Source: RGIG7111 sp036839975 (lineage in GTDB: Bacteria; Bacillota; Clostridia; Peptostreptococcales; Anaerovoracaceae). From it: a DNA stretch of 53,351 nucleotides. Under the pieces are notes generated by a model. The model worked only from the letters and a program-made list of their open reading frames with translations. It was not told where the DNA came from and ran no database searches. Shown here in pieces: positions 34,522 to 43,625 of the stretch; the first letter of the stretch is position 1; every line of letters begins with the position of its first letter. A program made the position numbers and the translations under genes. The DNA lies in assembly GCA_036839975.1 (NCBI GenBank), contig DAISVU010000008.1, forward strand, positions 1 through 53,351, read 5' to 3'.

Positions 34522-35994
34522 ATGAAAAATACCGTGCTGGACAAACTTTACAAATACAGATATGTAATTCTGTTTGTACTTTTATACACAATATTTTATT
34601 TTGTTCCATATACAGCAGATGATTTGAGGTGGGGAAGCTTTTACGGCGAACGCCGCATGCAACGGCATTTTTACAATTACGGCGGAAGATATCTCGGGTA
34701 CATGCTTTCACTGGCTCTGACAAGATCGGTCGTTTTAAAGAGCGTTTTCATGTCGGCCGTAACGGCAGGGATGGTCTGTTATGTGGAAAAGATATCGAGA
34801 CAGAAGTGCGCATTTTATATTACGCTGATACTCATTGCAGTATCAGCGCCTGTCATGCTCAGGCAATCGGTTGCCTGGCTTTCGGGGTTTGTAAACTATA
34901 CGGTCAGCGTATTGCTGGCACTTATCTTCATTGATTATATATATAAGGTTTTCAGAGGAGAGGAAACAAAGGACACAAAGTCCGGGATCGCGCTGTTTGC
35001 AGTACTTGGATTTGCAAGCGCGCTGCTTGTTGAACACTTTACACTTTACTGCGCGGTTATTGCAGCGGGTCTGATGATATACGTCAAGGCAAAAAAACAA
35101 AAGATACAGATAAAAAATTTCACCTATCTTGCAGGGGTACTTGCCGGCGCGGTGCTGATGTTTTCAAATTCTGCATACATAAAAATATTTTCCGGAAAAG
35201 ACTTTTACAGGAAAACAATAAATGAAGATATCGACAGGGCATCTGAATCCGCGCGAATGACGATAAACCTCATAAGGTACGGATTTCTGGAGAATGTTTG
35301 GTTTTGTCTCATAATGCTTGCAGTTATCATAATACTTTTTGCAGGTATGATAAACTTTTTTAAAAAGTCTGAAAAGAACATATGCATAGTTGCGATCACG
35401 GTATCAGGGATTATATACATTTTCAATGCCGCGGTATTTATGACAAGCGAAGGTCTGTCGCTGCTGCCGCAGGGTGTGATTGTTGCAGAGGGTGTAACGG
35501 CTGCGGCTTTTACATGGATTGTGATTTTAATGTTGGCGAAAAAAGCGGACAGGCTGTGGGAATCTCTGTTTTGCCTGCTGAGCATTGCGACATTGTCTCT
35601 GCCGTTTCTGTTCATACATCCTTTCACCACGAGGTGTCTGTTCGGAGAGTATATGATATATGTGCTTCAGACATGTCTTTTGACCGATATGCTTCCGCAG
35701 AAATGGAAAGATAAAGTAAACGGCAGTTTTGCAAGGGCTCTTTATACTGTGGTGCTGCTCACTGCATTTGTGTTTTATCTTACGACATATATATCGGTGA
35801 ACAATGCCGATAAGGCAAGACTTACCGATATCAAAAATGCGTATGAGAAAGGTGTAAGGACACTGCAGATCCAGCACCTCCCGGACGAAACCTTTGTTCA
35901 CAAGATCACCCCGGACAGCGAGCATTATCAGATCAAGGGATATAAAGATTTTTATAATCTGCCGGAGGATCTTGTAATAAAAGGGAATCCGTAA
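34522..35994 (+). CDS. Polytopic membrane protein, GT-C glycosyltransferase-like (DUF6056-like)
   Basis: 490 residues with about eleven predicted membrane helices and few large loops. The first loop carries YTADDLRWGSFYGE, an acidic pair in the position where GT-C enzymes have catalytic Asp residues. The C-terminus (from about 440) is a soluble extracellular tail. I place it in the DUF6056-like group from memory. Followed by a GtrB-like and a GtrA-like gene, so it is the best candidate for the enzyme that moves a sugar from an undecaprenyl carrier to its extracellular acceptor. A distant AAGGAG precedes the ATG. Confidence 0.65.
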   Translation: MKNTVLDKLYKYRYVILFVLLYTIFYFVPYTADDLRWGSFYGERRMQRHFYNYGGRYLGYMLSLALTRSVVLKSVFMSAVTAGMVCYVEKISRQKCAFYITLILIAVSAPVMLRQSVAWLSGFVNYTVSVLLALIFIDYIYKVFRGEETKDTKSGIALFAVLGFASALLVEHFTLYCAVIAAGLMIYVKAKKQKIQIKNFTYLAGVLAGAVLMFSNSAYIKIFSGKDFYRKTINEDIDRASESARMTINLIRYGFLENVWFCLIMLAVIIILFAGMINFFKKSEKNICIVAITVSGIIYIFNAAVFMTSEGLSLLPQGVIVAEGVTAAAFTWIVILMLAKKADRLWESLFCLLSIATLSLPFLFIHPFTTRCLFGEYMIYVLQTCLLTDMLPQKWKDKVNGSFARALYTVVLLTAFVFYLTTYISVNNADKARLTDIKNAYEKGVRTLQIQHLPDETFVHKITPDSEHYQIKGYKDFYNLPEDLVIKGNP

Positions 35995-36162
35995 CAGGTG
36001 CTGAAATATGCGGGGGATGATTTTTACACAAGTATTAAGGGCAGACGGAGCACGGCTGAAACAGGTCGTGCCTGCCGCAGGTGAAATTATGAACACGGTT
36101 ACGGAGTAGGCGGCAAAGATGAAATAAAAAGACAATCGAGACTTGAAAAAGGAGTGCAATAA

Positions 36163-37107
36163 ATGAGTGGGGGAAACAAACTTATATCAGTAGTTGTATC
36201 TGTATATAATGAAGAGACGGCGATTAAGCTGTTTTATGAAAGGGCAGACAGGATTTTAGGCACCTGTGCATGGGATCACGAGATAATATTTGTAAACGAC
36301 GGGAGCAGGGATGCCAGCCTTCCCATACTTGAAAAAATAGCCGCATCAGATAAAAAGGTAAAAGTGATAAGCTTTTCAAGAAATTTCGGACATGAAGCTG
36401 CAATGATCGCAGGCATAGATTATGCAAAAGGAGACGGGATCATATGCATGGATGCGGATCTTCAGCATCCGCCGGAAAAGATTCCGGAAATAATCGTGCA
36501 GTTTGATGCGGGATACGATGTTGTGACGCTGGTACGCACTAAAAACAGGGATGCAGGGATATTCAAACGAATCACATCTTCTTTTTTCTACAGACTTATG
36601 AATAAAATGTCCCCGGTGGAATTTAAGGAGAATGCAAGCGACTTCATTGCCGTGTCAAAGCGGGCGGCTGATGTGCTGCGAAACGACTACAGGGAAAAAG
36701 CACGGTTTTTAAGAGGCTATGTGCAGCTGGTCGGATTCAACAAGACGAGTATTGAGTATGCGGCTGCATCGAGAGTTGCGGGCAAAAGCAAATATAATCT
36801 CAAAAAACTTACTCAGACTTCCTTTTATGCCATGTGCAGTTTTTCGGACATGCCGCTGCGACTTGGTATATACGCAGGAGTGATCACTGCGGCGGCAGGC
36901 TTTATAATAATGATATACACCATAGTCAACAAGATCATAAACGGCGCGCCGGCCGGGTATTCGACGATCATAGTCGTATTGTGTTTCATGTTCGCGGCGA
37001 CTCTCGTAATAATAGGAATAATAGGGGAATATCTTGCCGTTCTGCTCGTGGAGACTAAGGCAAGACCTATATATATAGTTGAAAAGATTGTGAACGAGGA
37101 TGAATAA
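36163..37107 (+). CDS. Family 2 glycosyltransferase, GtrB/CsbB type (polyprenyl-phosphate sugar synthase)
   Basis: Makes a polyprenyl-phosphate monosaccharide at the inner membrane face. 314 residues: GT-A fold with SVVVSVYNEETAI at the start, EIIFVNDGSRDASLPIL, FSRNFGHEAAMIAGIDYA, and the metal site CMDADLQHPPEKIP near 95; then two C-terminal membrane helices (about 230-255 and 265-290), the hallmark of GtrB, CsbB and ArnC relatives. ATG after AAAGGAG. Its stop is directly adjacent to the gtrA-like ATG. Confidence 0.9.
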   Translation: MSGGNKLISVVVSVYNEETAIKLFYERADRILGTCAWDHEIIFVNDGSRDASLPILEKIAASDKKVKVISFSRNFGHEAAMIAGIDYAKGDGIICMDADLQHPPEKIPEIIVQFDAGYDVVTLVRTKNRDAGIFKRITSSFFYRLMNKMSPVEFKENASDFIAVSKRAADVLRNDYREKARFLRGYVQLVGFNKTSIEYAAASRVAGKSKYNLKKLTQTSFYAMCSFSDMPLRLGIYAGVITAAAGFIIMIYTIVNKIINGAPAGYSTIIVVLCFMFAATLVIIGIIGEYLAVLLVETKARPIYIVEKIVNEDE

Positions 37108-37542
37108 ATGGGTTTGATGCAGAAAGCAAAGGGACTCGTAGACGGAAAGCTTCTGAAGTTCATTATAGTCGGAGTAATCAACACTCTTGTCGGTTCTGCG
37201 ATAATGTTCGGTCTTTATAATTTTGCCGGATGCTCGTACTGGATATCTTCGGCGGCCAATTATATACTGACAAGTATACTCAGCTTTTTTTTTAATAAAT
37301 ATTTTACGTTCAACAGCAGGGGCTGGTCGTGGATGCAGGTGGTCAAATTTGCAGTAAATATTGCAGTGTGCTATTTGCTTGCATATGGAATGGCAAAACC
37401 CTTTGCCCTTTGGGTTTTAAGCGGTGCAGGTGAAAAAGTGCAGACCAATATTGCGATGTTCGTGGGGATGGTGTTATTTACCGGGCTCAATTATCTGGGG
37501 CAGAGGCTGTTTGCGTTCAGGAGCGGCAGAGAAGATAAATGA
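37108..37542 (+). CDS. GtrA family protein (putative polyprenyl-phosphate sugar flippase)
   Basis: 144 residues with four membrane helices and the family start KFIIVGVINTLVGSAIMFGL, followed by YILTSILSFFFNKYFTFNS. GtrA-type proteins such as GtcA are thought to flip undecaprenyl-phosphate sugars. Directly joined to the GtrB-like gene, the normal partner. Confidence 0.88.
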   Translation: MGLMQKAKGLVDGKLLKFIIVGVINTLVGSAIMFGLYNFAGCSYWISSAANYILTSILSFFFNKYFTFNSRGWSWMQVVKFAVNIAVCYLLAYGMAKPFALWVLSGAGEKVQTNIAMFVGMVLFTGLNYLGQRLFAFRSGREDK

Positions 37543-37547
37543 CCCTC

Positions 37548-37575
37548 TTGATAAAATTCAGTTAAATGTTATAAT
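37548..37575 (+). promoter_or_regulatory. Promoter of the second LtaS-family gene
   Basis: -35 TTGATA (37548-37553), 16-base spacer, extended -10 TGTTATAAT (-10 at 37570-37575). Confidence 0.75.
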
Positions 37576-37714
37576 ACAAATGTTTTAGCAAAAGCTAACC
37601 GCCCGGATTAAAACCCGGACAAAGCAGAAATCGGCAGATGTTGAATCAATGCCGTTTTTCGGAAAAAAGATACTTGTCATAAAACCGGTAATAATTCAAA
37701 GGGGAAAACAACAC

Positions 37715-40363
37715 ATGGACAATTTTATGAAAGCTGTAAAAAAAGAACTTGCGATCAAAAAAATCATACTGATCATAATTCTTCTGGCAGGGCTTGTCTT
37801 TACGATAATGCAAGCTCAGAATTTCAATTCACTCAGAACATTTTTCAATAATGAGAAAGTAAAACATATATCATCGAAAACAGTAAAGGAATATGAAAAA
37901 GATCCGCAAGCAGTAGATGAGAAAAAAGACGACTATTTCAAGTATCAGTTGAGCACGTATACATCACAAGAAAAAAACATGAAGGGGAACAGTGTCATCA
38001 CGCAGACTTTTACCGCAAAAGAAGATGAGATCAGGTGTGTTAATTTTATATTCAACAATCCTCAGGGATATACCGGTGAAGGCGTTGTAAAGGCAAGCAT
38101 TTTAGATGAAAAGGGAAAGCAGCTATGCTCGGCTTCTGTGGATGTAACTCTTATAAGGCATCAGAGCATTACATATTTTGACTTTATTGACAGCTCTGAA
38201 AGCGTCAACAAGAATAATATTATAAGCAAAAGTCTTACACTGTACACGGTAAAGGGTATATCTGTTAATAAAGGGGACAGGTACACGCTTAAGCTTGAAA
38301 GTAAAAACATCAAAGTAAAAGGCAGGTTTGGAATATATCTTTGTGAACAGGACAAGAACAAAGACGACAGGTTTACTTATAACGGGAACAGGGAAAAACA
38401 AGGACTTTTATATGGCGCCGCATACGTGCATTTTAACCTTATGGCAATATCTATCATTGCTTTGGCGTATATAATTGCAATGCTGCTTATACTGCTGCCG
38501 ATAGATTCCTTGAACAGCAGGCTGAGCATAAGACGAAAGCGAGACACAGATCTGAACAAAACTCTTTCAAGGGTGATGTTCGTGCTTTCACCGTTTGCTT
38601 CGTTTTTCATTATTGAAAAAGCGATTGGCTTTAGCAGCTTCACGATAGTAAGAAAGCTGTTTACACCTTTCGGTTTTTACAATATTCTTACACTCGTATG
38701 TCTGTTGTGGCTTTTTTATACTATCTGTAACAGAATCAAATATGCATCCACGACGCTTGCAGTGACAGCCGGGATTTTCGGTTTTTTGAATTTCATGCTG
38801 ATACAATTTAGAAATTCTCCTCTTCAGGCGATGGATATCGCATCGGTCGGAACAGCGATAGACGTGGCCGGAACGTATACTCTGATAGTCACCAAGGCGA
38901 TGCTTTGGAGCTTATACGCAGCGATCATATATGTCTGTCTGAACACGAGCCTGAGACAGTATAAGAGTCTGAAAGGCAGGAGCCGTATCATTGGCCTGAT
39001 CGTAATGTTAATGCTGGCCGGCAGTTTTTATTGCATAATCTTGTCTTCCTGGGGACCTTCAAAAAACATAAAGACCAGCGGATTCAATCCGAAGAGATCG
39101 TACAAAAATCTCGGATCTTCATATGCATTTGCTTTAACGGGAAGATCTTCAGTGATCAAAAAGCCTAAAGGTTATTCAATTGCAAAGGTAAAGAAAATCA
39201 CAGAAAAATACGAATCAGATGCATGCGACGGGAAAGCGGCGGTATCGAGGAAAACACCGAACGTTATAGTAGTAATGAACGAGTCGTTTACAGATCTGAG
39301 CTACCTGGGGTCGTTTAAAACTTCGGCGGACTATATACCGTTTGTGAGAGGCTTAAAAAAGAATACTATAAAAGGAACCTTGCATACATCTGTATTTGGC
39401 GGGCAGACAGCGAATACGGAATATGAGTTTTTGACCGGGAATTCACTGGCGTTTCTGCCATATGCCCTGGTACCTTACAATACGAAGGTACATGAAAACA
39501 CGCCGTCTCTGGCACGCACGATGACGAGCCGCGGATACGGCGGTAACGTTGCTTTTCATCCGGGCATGCAAGATTCGTATAATCGTAATAACGCGTATCC
39601 GAATCTTGGCTTTGATAAATTCATCTCATTTGAAGACTTAAAAGACCCCGAACTGGTGCGCGCATATGTTTCGGACAAGGCTGATTATGATGTCGTGATA
39701 TCACAGTATGAAAAATTCAGAAAGAAAAACAAGACGAAGCCGTTCTGGATGTTCAATGTCACCATACAAAATCACGGAAATTATAAATTCACCAACGGTG
39801 TGGTAAAAAGAAAAATATCAATCCGGGACAACCAGGCGTGGGAAGAGTCGGCAGAGCAATACCTCAATCTGGTGAAAATATCGGATGATGCTTTTAAAGA
39901 TCTTTTAAGCTATTATAAAAAAGAATCTGAGCCTACCATTGTAGTTATGTTTGGCGATCACGAGCCGAGATTGGGTGACAGCTTCTATAGTGCTCTCAAG
40001 GGAAGGAATTCCGATGAGACAGGACTACAAAGACTTGAGCGGAGATACAAGGTGCCGTTTGTAATATGGGGCAACTTTGATATAAAAGAAGAAAAGAATA
40101 TTGAGATAAGCGCTAACTATCTGTCTTCATATTTGTTGTATAAAACAGGCGGGCAGATGACAGGATACAATAAATACCTGATGGATCTGTACAAAAAGAT
40201 ACCTGTAATAACTCAGAACTGCTGTATTGATAACGGTGGAAAGATTTACTGTAATAATGTGCAGTCGGGATGCGGCGTGGCTCTTAAGGAATATCAAATG
40301 ATACAGTATAATAATGTAGTAGATTGTAATAACAGAATTGAAGACTTCTTCCGTTTAAAGTAG
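37715..40363 (+). CDS. Large LTA synthase family protein with extra extracellular domain
   Basis: From ATG 37715 (AAAGGGG ten bases upstream) the product has 882 residues; a longer reading from 37649 lacks a ribosome site. One membrane helix (about 15-33), an extracellular domain of about 200 residues, about five more helices (235-450), then the sulfatase-like catalytic domain: metal Glu in NVIVVMNESFTDLS, nucleophile Thr in GGQTANTEYEFLTG, and VVMFGDHEPRLGDS. Four cysteines cluster near the C-terminus (NCCIDNGGKIYCNN). Immediately after the sugar-carrier module, so its polymer may be the acceptor. Confidence 0.87.
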   Translation: MDNFMKAVKKELAIKKIILIIILLAGLVFTIMQAQNFNSLRTFFNNEKVKHISSKTVKEYEKDPQAVDEKKDDYFKYQLSTYTSQEKNMKGNSVITQTFTAKEDEIRCVNFIFNNPQGYTGEGVVKASILDEKGKQLCSASVDVTLIRHQSITYFDFIDSSESVNKNNIISKSLTLYTVKGISVNKGDRYTLKLESKNIKVKGRFGIYLCEQDKNKDDRFTYNGNREKQGLLYGAAYVHFNLMAISIIALAYIIAMLLILLPIDSLNSRLSIRRKRDTDLNKTLSRVMFVLSPFASFFIIEKAIGFSSFTIVRKLFTPFGFYNILTLVCLLWLFYTICNRIKYASTTLAVTAGIFGFLNFMLIQFRNSPLQAMDIASVGTAIDVAGTYTLIVTKAMLWSLYAAIIYVCLNTSLRQYKSLKGRSRIIGLIVMLMLAGSFYCIILSSWGPSKNIKTSGFNPKRSYKNLGSSYAFALTGRSSVIKKPKGYSIAKVKKITEKYESDACDGKAAVSRKTPNVIVVMNESFTDLSYLGSFKTSADYIPFVRGLKKNTIKGTLHTSVFGGQTANTEYEFLTGNSLAFLPYALVPYNTKVHENTPSLARTMTSRGYGGNVAFHPGMQDSYNRNNAYPNLGFDKFISFEDLKDPELVRAYVSDKADYDVVISQYEKFRKKNKTKPFWMFNVTIQNHGNYKFTNGVVKRKISIRDNQAWEESAEQYLNLVKISDDAFKDLLSYYKKESEPTIVVMFGDHEPRLGDSFYSALKGRNSDETGLQRLERRYKVPFVIWGNFDIKEEKNIEISANYLSSYLLYKTGGQMTGYNKYLMDLYKKIPVITQNCCIDNGGKIYCNNVQSGCGVALKEYQMIQYNNVVDCNNRIEDFFRLK

Positions 40364-40447
40364 AATTCAGCAACAGAAATTTCAAATAATGCCGGATCTG
40401 AAATGTAGATCCTGACAGTTCTTACCCTGCTCTACGGCTATAGCCGT

Positions 40448-41669
40448 TTAAAGTACGTATTGTTTCAGATATTCCGCGAAATCATCGCTCATTTTTACAT
40501 GCAGAAGCGAACATGGATGGACATTATCCAACATGTATTTGGACAATGCAGTTTTGTTGACCACACCGGCTTCCTTGGAATCGTAAACAAAGCAATTGTA
40601 TTTTTCGGCGATTTTTTGGGATGCGTTGCCGTAATCCAAAAGAGTACAGCCTGCGCTGTTCGGGGTTTCATATCCGGATAAAGTATAATCATCGTATAAT
40701 TTTTTGCGTTCTATCGGCGTGACAATAACTATTTTTGCTTTCGGATTATCGTTTCTTGCCTTGGAAAGTATGCGATTCCAGGCGCCGTAATATGTGCGCG
40801 CGTCTTTGCTTGTTATGTCACCCAGTTCACAGTTGCTTGAGTAATCATTAGTACCGCCATTGAAAATTAGCAATTTAAAGTTTTTGTAGCATTTGTTGAC
40901 TGTCGCATTATAAAGCAAGCTGTTCGATGGAGTCGTGTTGTTATAAGCGACGGTCTTGCCGGGTCTGGACTTATTCTGTGCTTTTATTCCAAAAAGATTT
41001 GCGGTACGATTTGACCATGAGTAAGATGGAGAGGAAATACTGTCCCCGTCTATCAGGACTTTTTTTTCTGTGCCAGTTTTTATATCCGTAAAATCTGTTT
41101 GAAAATGTCGTATCAAAACGTGAATGCTGGATTTTGTTCCATGCGGTCACTGTATAATGTTTTTTCCTGTAAAATCTGCCTTTAAAATAAGTTTTTTTCG
41201 TTTTGCCGAGACGTTTCCACCTTCCGGATTTTTTGACGTATACGGTGTAATAGTCAGCGCTGGGCATTTTCTGCCAGGTGATCTTTTTTTTCCGGATTCC
41301 GGTTATTACAGGCATTTTTATACGATTGGCGACCTTCAATTTTTTGCTGAAAGGACCGCCCCTGCATTCTGAATATGCGCGTACTTTATAGACCTCTTTT
41401 CTTCTGGGATTTGCGCCCTTCCGGGTATAAAGAAAATTTTTATTGCCTTTGCATGTTGCGGCAAGTACCCATGAAGAGTTTTGCAGCTGATACACTTGGT
41501 ATCCTGCTGCATTTTCGACAGGAGTCCAGCTTATTGTGGTCCGCTGATCTTCACTCCGTGCTTTTAAAATCGGCGTCTTCAGCGGCTGGGCAAAAGTGAT
41601 TGCCGGAATACATGCAAAAAGAAATAAGCATATGGAAATAACGGAAGTTATTTTGATTTTTTTTCTCAT
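40448..41669 (-). pseudogene. Secreted SGNH hydrolase, split by a frame shift in an A8 run
   Basis: Starts at ATG 41669 with a signal peptide (MRKKIKITSVISICLFLFA...ITFAQ) and two fibronectin-III-like repeats (SEDQRTTISWTPVENAAGYQ; KITWQKMPSADYYTVYVK). After FSNRFYGYKNWHRKK the frame breaks in an A8 tract (plus-strand T 41060-41067). One base less gives KKVLIDGDSISSPSYSW and the SGNH domain: GDSI, the NGGTNDY block, and the catalytic DNVHPCSLLH near the end. With the correction it is 406 residues, against 407 for the divergent paralogue at 42012. Likely a recent break, phase variation or a base-calling error. Confidence 0.82.
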
Positions 41670-42011
41670 GTCCCATAAATAACGCCAGAATCGTTAGGAA
41701 TCCCTGACGTATTATATATCCTCGCTTTCTTGTATATTATGCTATCATCTTTCAGCAACTTTAACAACCTGTTAAATATCTGGAATCCGGCTTATACAAA
41801 ATATATACCATATAACATCATGCCTGTATATGTACTAGCTGTTTGCTGTTTGTAAAATCAGTAAGCGCCACAGGTGTATTTGTAAAGGTATTTACATTGT
41901 GTTACAATCATACAAAAAATATTATTAATAAAAAACAGATGTCAGTTTGAACTGAAACGTGTATAATTAATAAGTTAACATAAAAAGGAGTCTGCAGGCA
42001 GGAGGAAATGA
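41670..42011. other. Divergent promoter region between the two SGNH hydrolase genes
   Basis: 342 AT-rich bases, no gene. On the plus strand TTGTGT (41897-41902), 17-base spacer and TATTAT (41920-41925) could be a promoter for the 42012 gene; a perfect TATAAT at 41962-41967 is another. A perfect inverted repeat TGTAAA-GGTA-TTTACA lies at 41881-41896, where an operator would fit. Confidence 0.45.
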
Positions 42012-43235
42012 GTGTCAAACAAAAGAAAAGCAATAGCAGTTCTTGTAATCGGAGTAATAATGTTTGCAGCAATTGCTTTGATTGTGTTTTTTTTGGCGGA
42101 GCTGCCGGCGCCATTATTGAAGGTACGAAGCGAAGATCAAAGAATAACAGTCAGCTGGAATATAATTAAAAAAGCTGACGGCTATTCAGTATACAGAAAA
42201 TCAGATAATAATTGGATACGGATAGGCCGACTTTCAGGGAACTGCACGACGAGGTATACGGATAAAAAGGTTAACGCAGCCGAAGAGTATGAATATATGG
42301 TGCAGGGATACAGCTCTTTTCGTAAATGTAAAAAAAGTAAAAGCGTCAGCTGTGTATGCCGTTTAAAAACACCTGAAATAAGATTGATAAGCAGAAGAAA
42401 AATGAAATGGAATGCAGTACCCGGTGCTGAAAAATATATTATTTTAATTAAAAAAGCTGATAAATGGATTAACATGCGCAAAACAAACAGAACGTATTGT
42501 TGCGGGAAATTTCAACACAACAACTGTTATTCGGTAATGGCGGAAAAAGGCCGTTGCAGATCACGTTTTGATGAAACTTATTCAGACCGCTATTTCAGAG
42601 GTAAAAAATATCGAAGTAAAAAAGTGATTGCAGAGGGAGACAGTATAACAGCGCCGACATATTCATGGGCGTACAGGACGGCGAATCTTTATGGCATGAG
42701 TATAAAAAATATGGCAGTGGACAGTTCGACTGTAACAATGAATTACAAGAACCCCGGATTGAGTTTGTTCTATAGAGCGAAAACTCAAGGATATGAAGGT
42801 GATTGTGAAATGTTATGGTTTTTTGCGGGGACTAATGACTATGACCATGATCTTGAAATCGGAAAACTGAACGATACAGGAGGCAGTACATATTATGGCG
42901 CATGGAACTACATAATTTCTAAAGCAAAACACAAGGCTCCCGGCGCCAAGATCGTTATTATTACTCCTCTGGAGAGAGGGCGGTATCATGACAATTATTA
43001 TAAATACGGATACATTACGAAAAATAAGGCCGGATATGCTCTTTTGGATTACTGCAACGCGTCAAAGAATATAGCAAAAAAGTACGGATGCTATTTATAT
43101 GATTCAAAAAAAGCAAATATAGTGAACGAAAAAACGATTTATGAATACATGCCGGACAAGCTGCATCCGTCTTCATTGCTGCACATAAAGATAAGCGATG
43201 ATTTTGCGGAATATCTTAAACAGAACGTACTTTAA
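42012..43235 (+). CDS. Secreted or membrane-anchored SGNH hydrolase with fibronectin-III-like repeats
   Basis: 407 residues. An N-terminal membrane segment (about 8-30) is followed by two fibronectin-III-like repeats (SEDQRITVSWNIIKKADGYS; MKWNAVPGAEKYIILIKKAD) and a C-terminal SGNH/GDSL esterase domain from about 207: nucleophile Ser in AEGDSITAPTYSW, FFAGTNDYDHD, and catalytic Asp/His in DKLHPSSLLH. Likely acts outside the cell on an O-acyl group, for instance removing acetyl groups from a wall polymer. GTG start 42012, 7 bases after AGGAGG; an ATG at 42008 is in the wrong frame. Paralogue of the broken gene facing it. Confidence 0.83.
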   Translation: MSNKRKAIAVLVIGVIMFAAIALIVFFLAELPAPLLKVRSEDQRITVSWNIIKKADGYSVYRKSDNNWIRIGRLSGNCTTRYTDKKVNAAEEYEYMVQGYSSFRKCKKSKSVSCVCRLKTPEIRLISRRKMKWNAVPGAEKYIILIKKADKWINMRKTNRTYCCGKFQHNNCYSVMAEKGRCRSRFDETYSDRYFRGKKYRSKKVIAEGDSITAPTYSWAYRTANLYGMSIKNMAVDSSTVTMNYKNPGLSLFYRAKTQGYEGDCEMLWFFAGTNDYDHDLEIGKLNDTGGSTYYGAWNYIISKAKHKAPGAKIVIITPLERGRYHDNYYKYGYITKNKAGYALLDYCNASKNIAKKYGCYLYDSKKANIVNEKTIYEYMPDKLHPSSLLHIKISDDFAEYLKQNVL

Positions 43236-43625
43236 AATCGAGAAAACTTTTTATATAGTCACGGAGGCAAGTAAGAAGATTCAGACGGTAAAATGCATGT
43301 GAGTTTGTATGATGAGAACATATAATAATAAATTAAGGATCGCGGGAAGTTGAATGACGTAGGATATCTGAATGAAAAGCAAATCCAAATATCTGCAATG
43401 GATGCCGTTATGCCTGTTTTGAGGATCATAGACTGTATACCGTTTTAACCTTATTTGATAAGCGATGTGATACTTGGAAATTGACTTAAACAGTTGTCAA
43501 TGTTAGAATTTCAGCTATGAAAGTGAGCTTCTTACAATGCTCAACAGAATCGAGATAAGTAGAATGCCAGACGGATATAAGAAGGAACTTACAGGATGAA
43601 ATAAAAACACAGGCATGGAGATATT
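43236..43625 (+). other. Gap upstream of the wall-polymer operon
   Basis: 390 bases. It holds the operon promoter (43481-43509). A possible 32-codon reading frame from TTG 43350 to a stop at 43446-43448 follows AAGGA (LNDVGYLNEKQIQISAMDAV at its start), but I cannot match it to a family and it may be chance. Nothing else recognised. Confidence 0.4.
43481..43509 (+). promoter_or_regulatory. Promoter of the hexitol-teichoic-acid-like operon
   Basis: -35 TTGACT (43481-43486), 17-base spacer, extended -10 TGTTAGAAT (-10 at 43504-43509). About 115 bases before the first gene. Confidence 0.75.
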
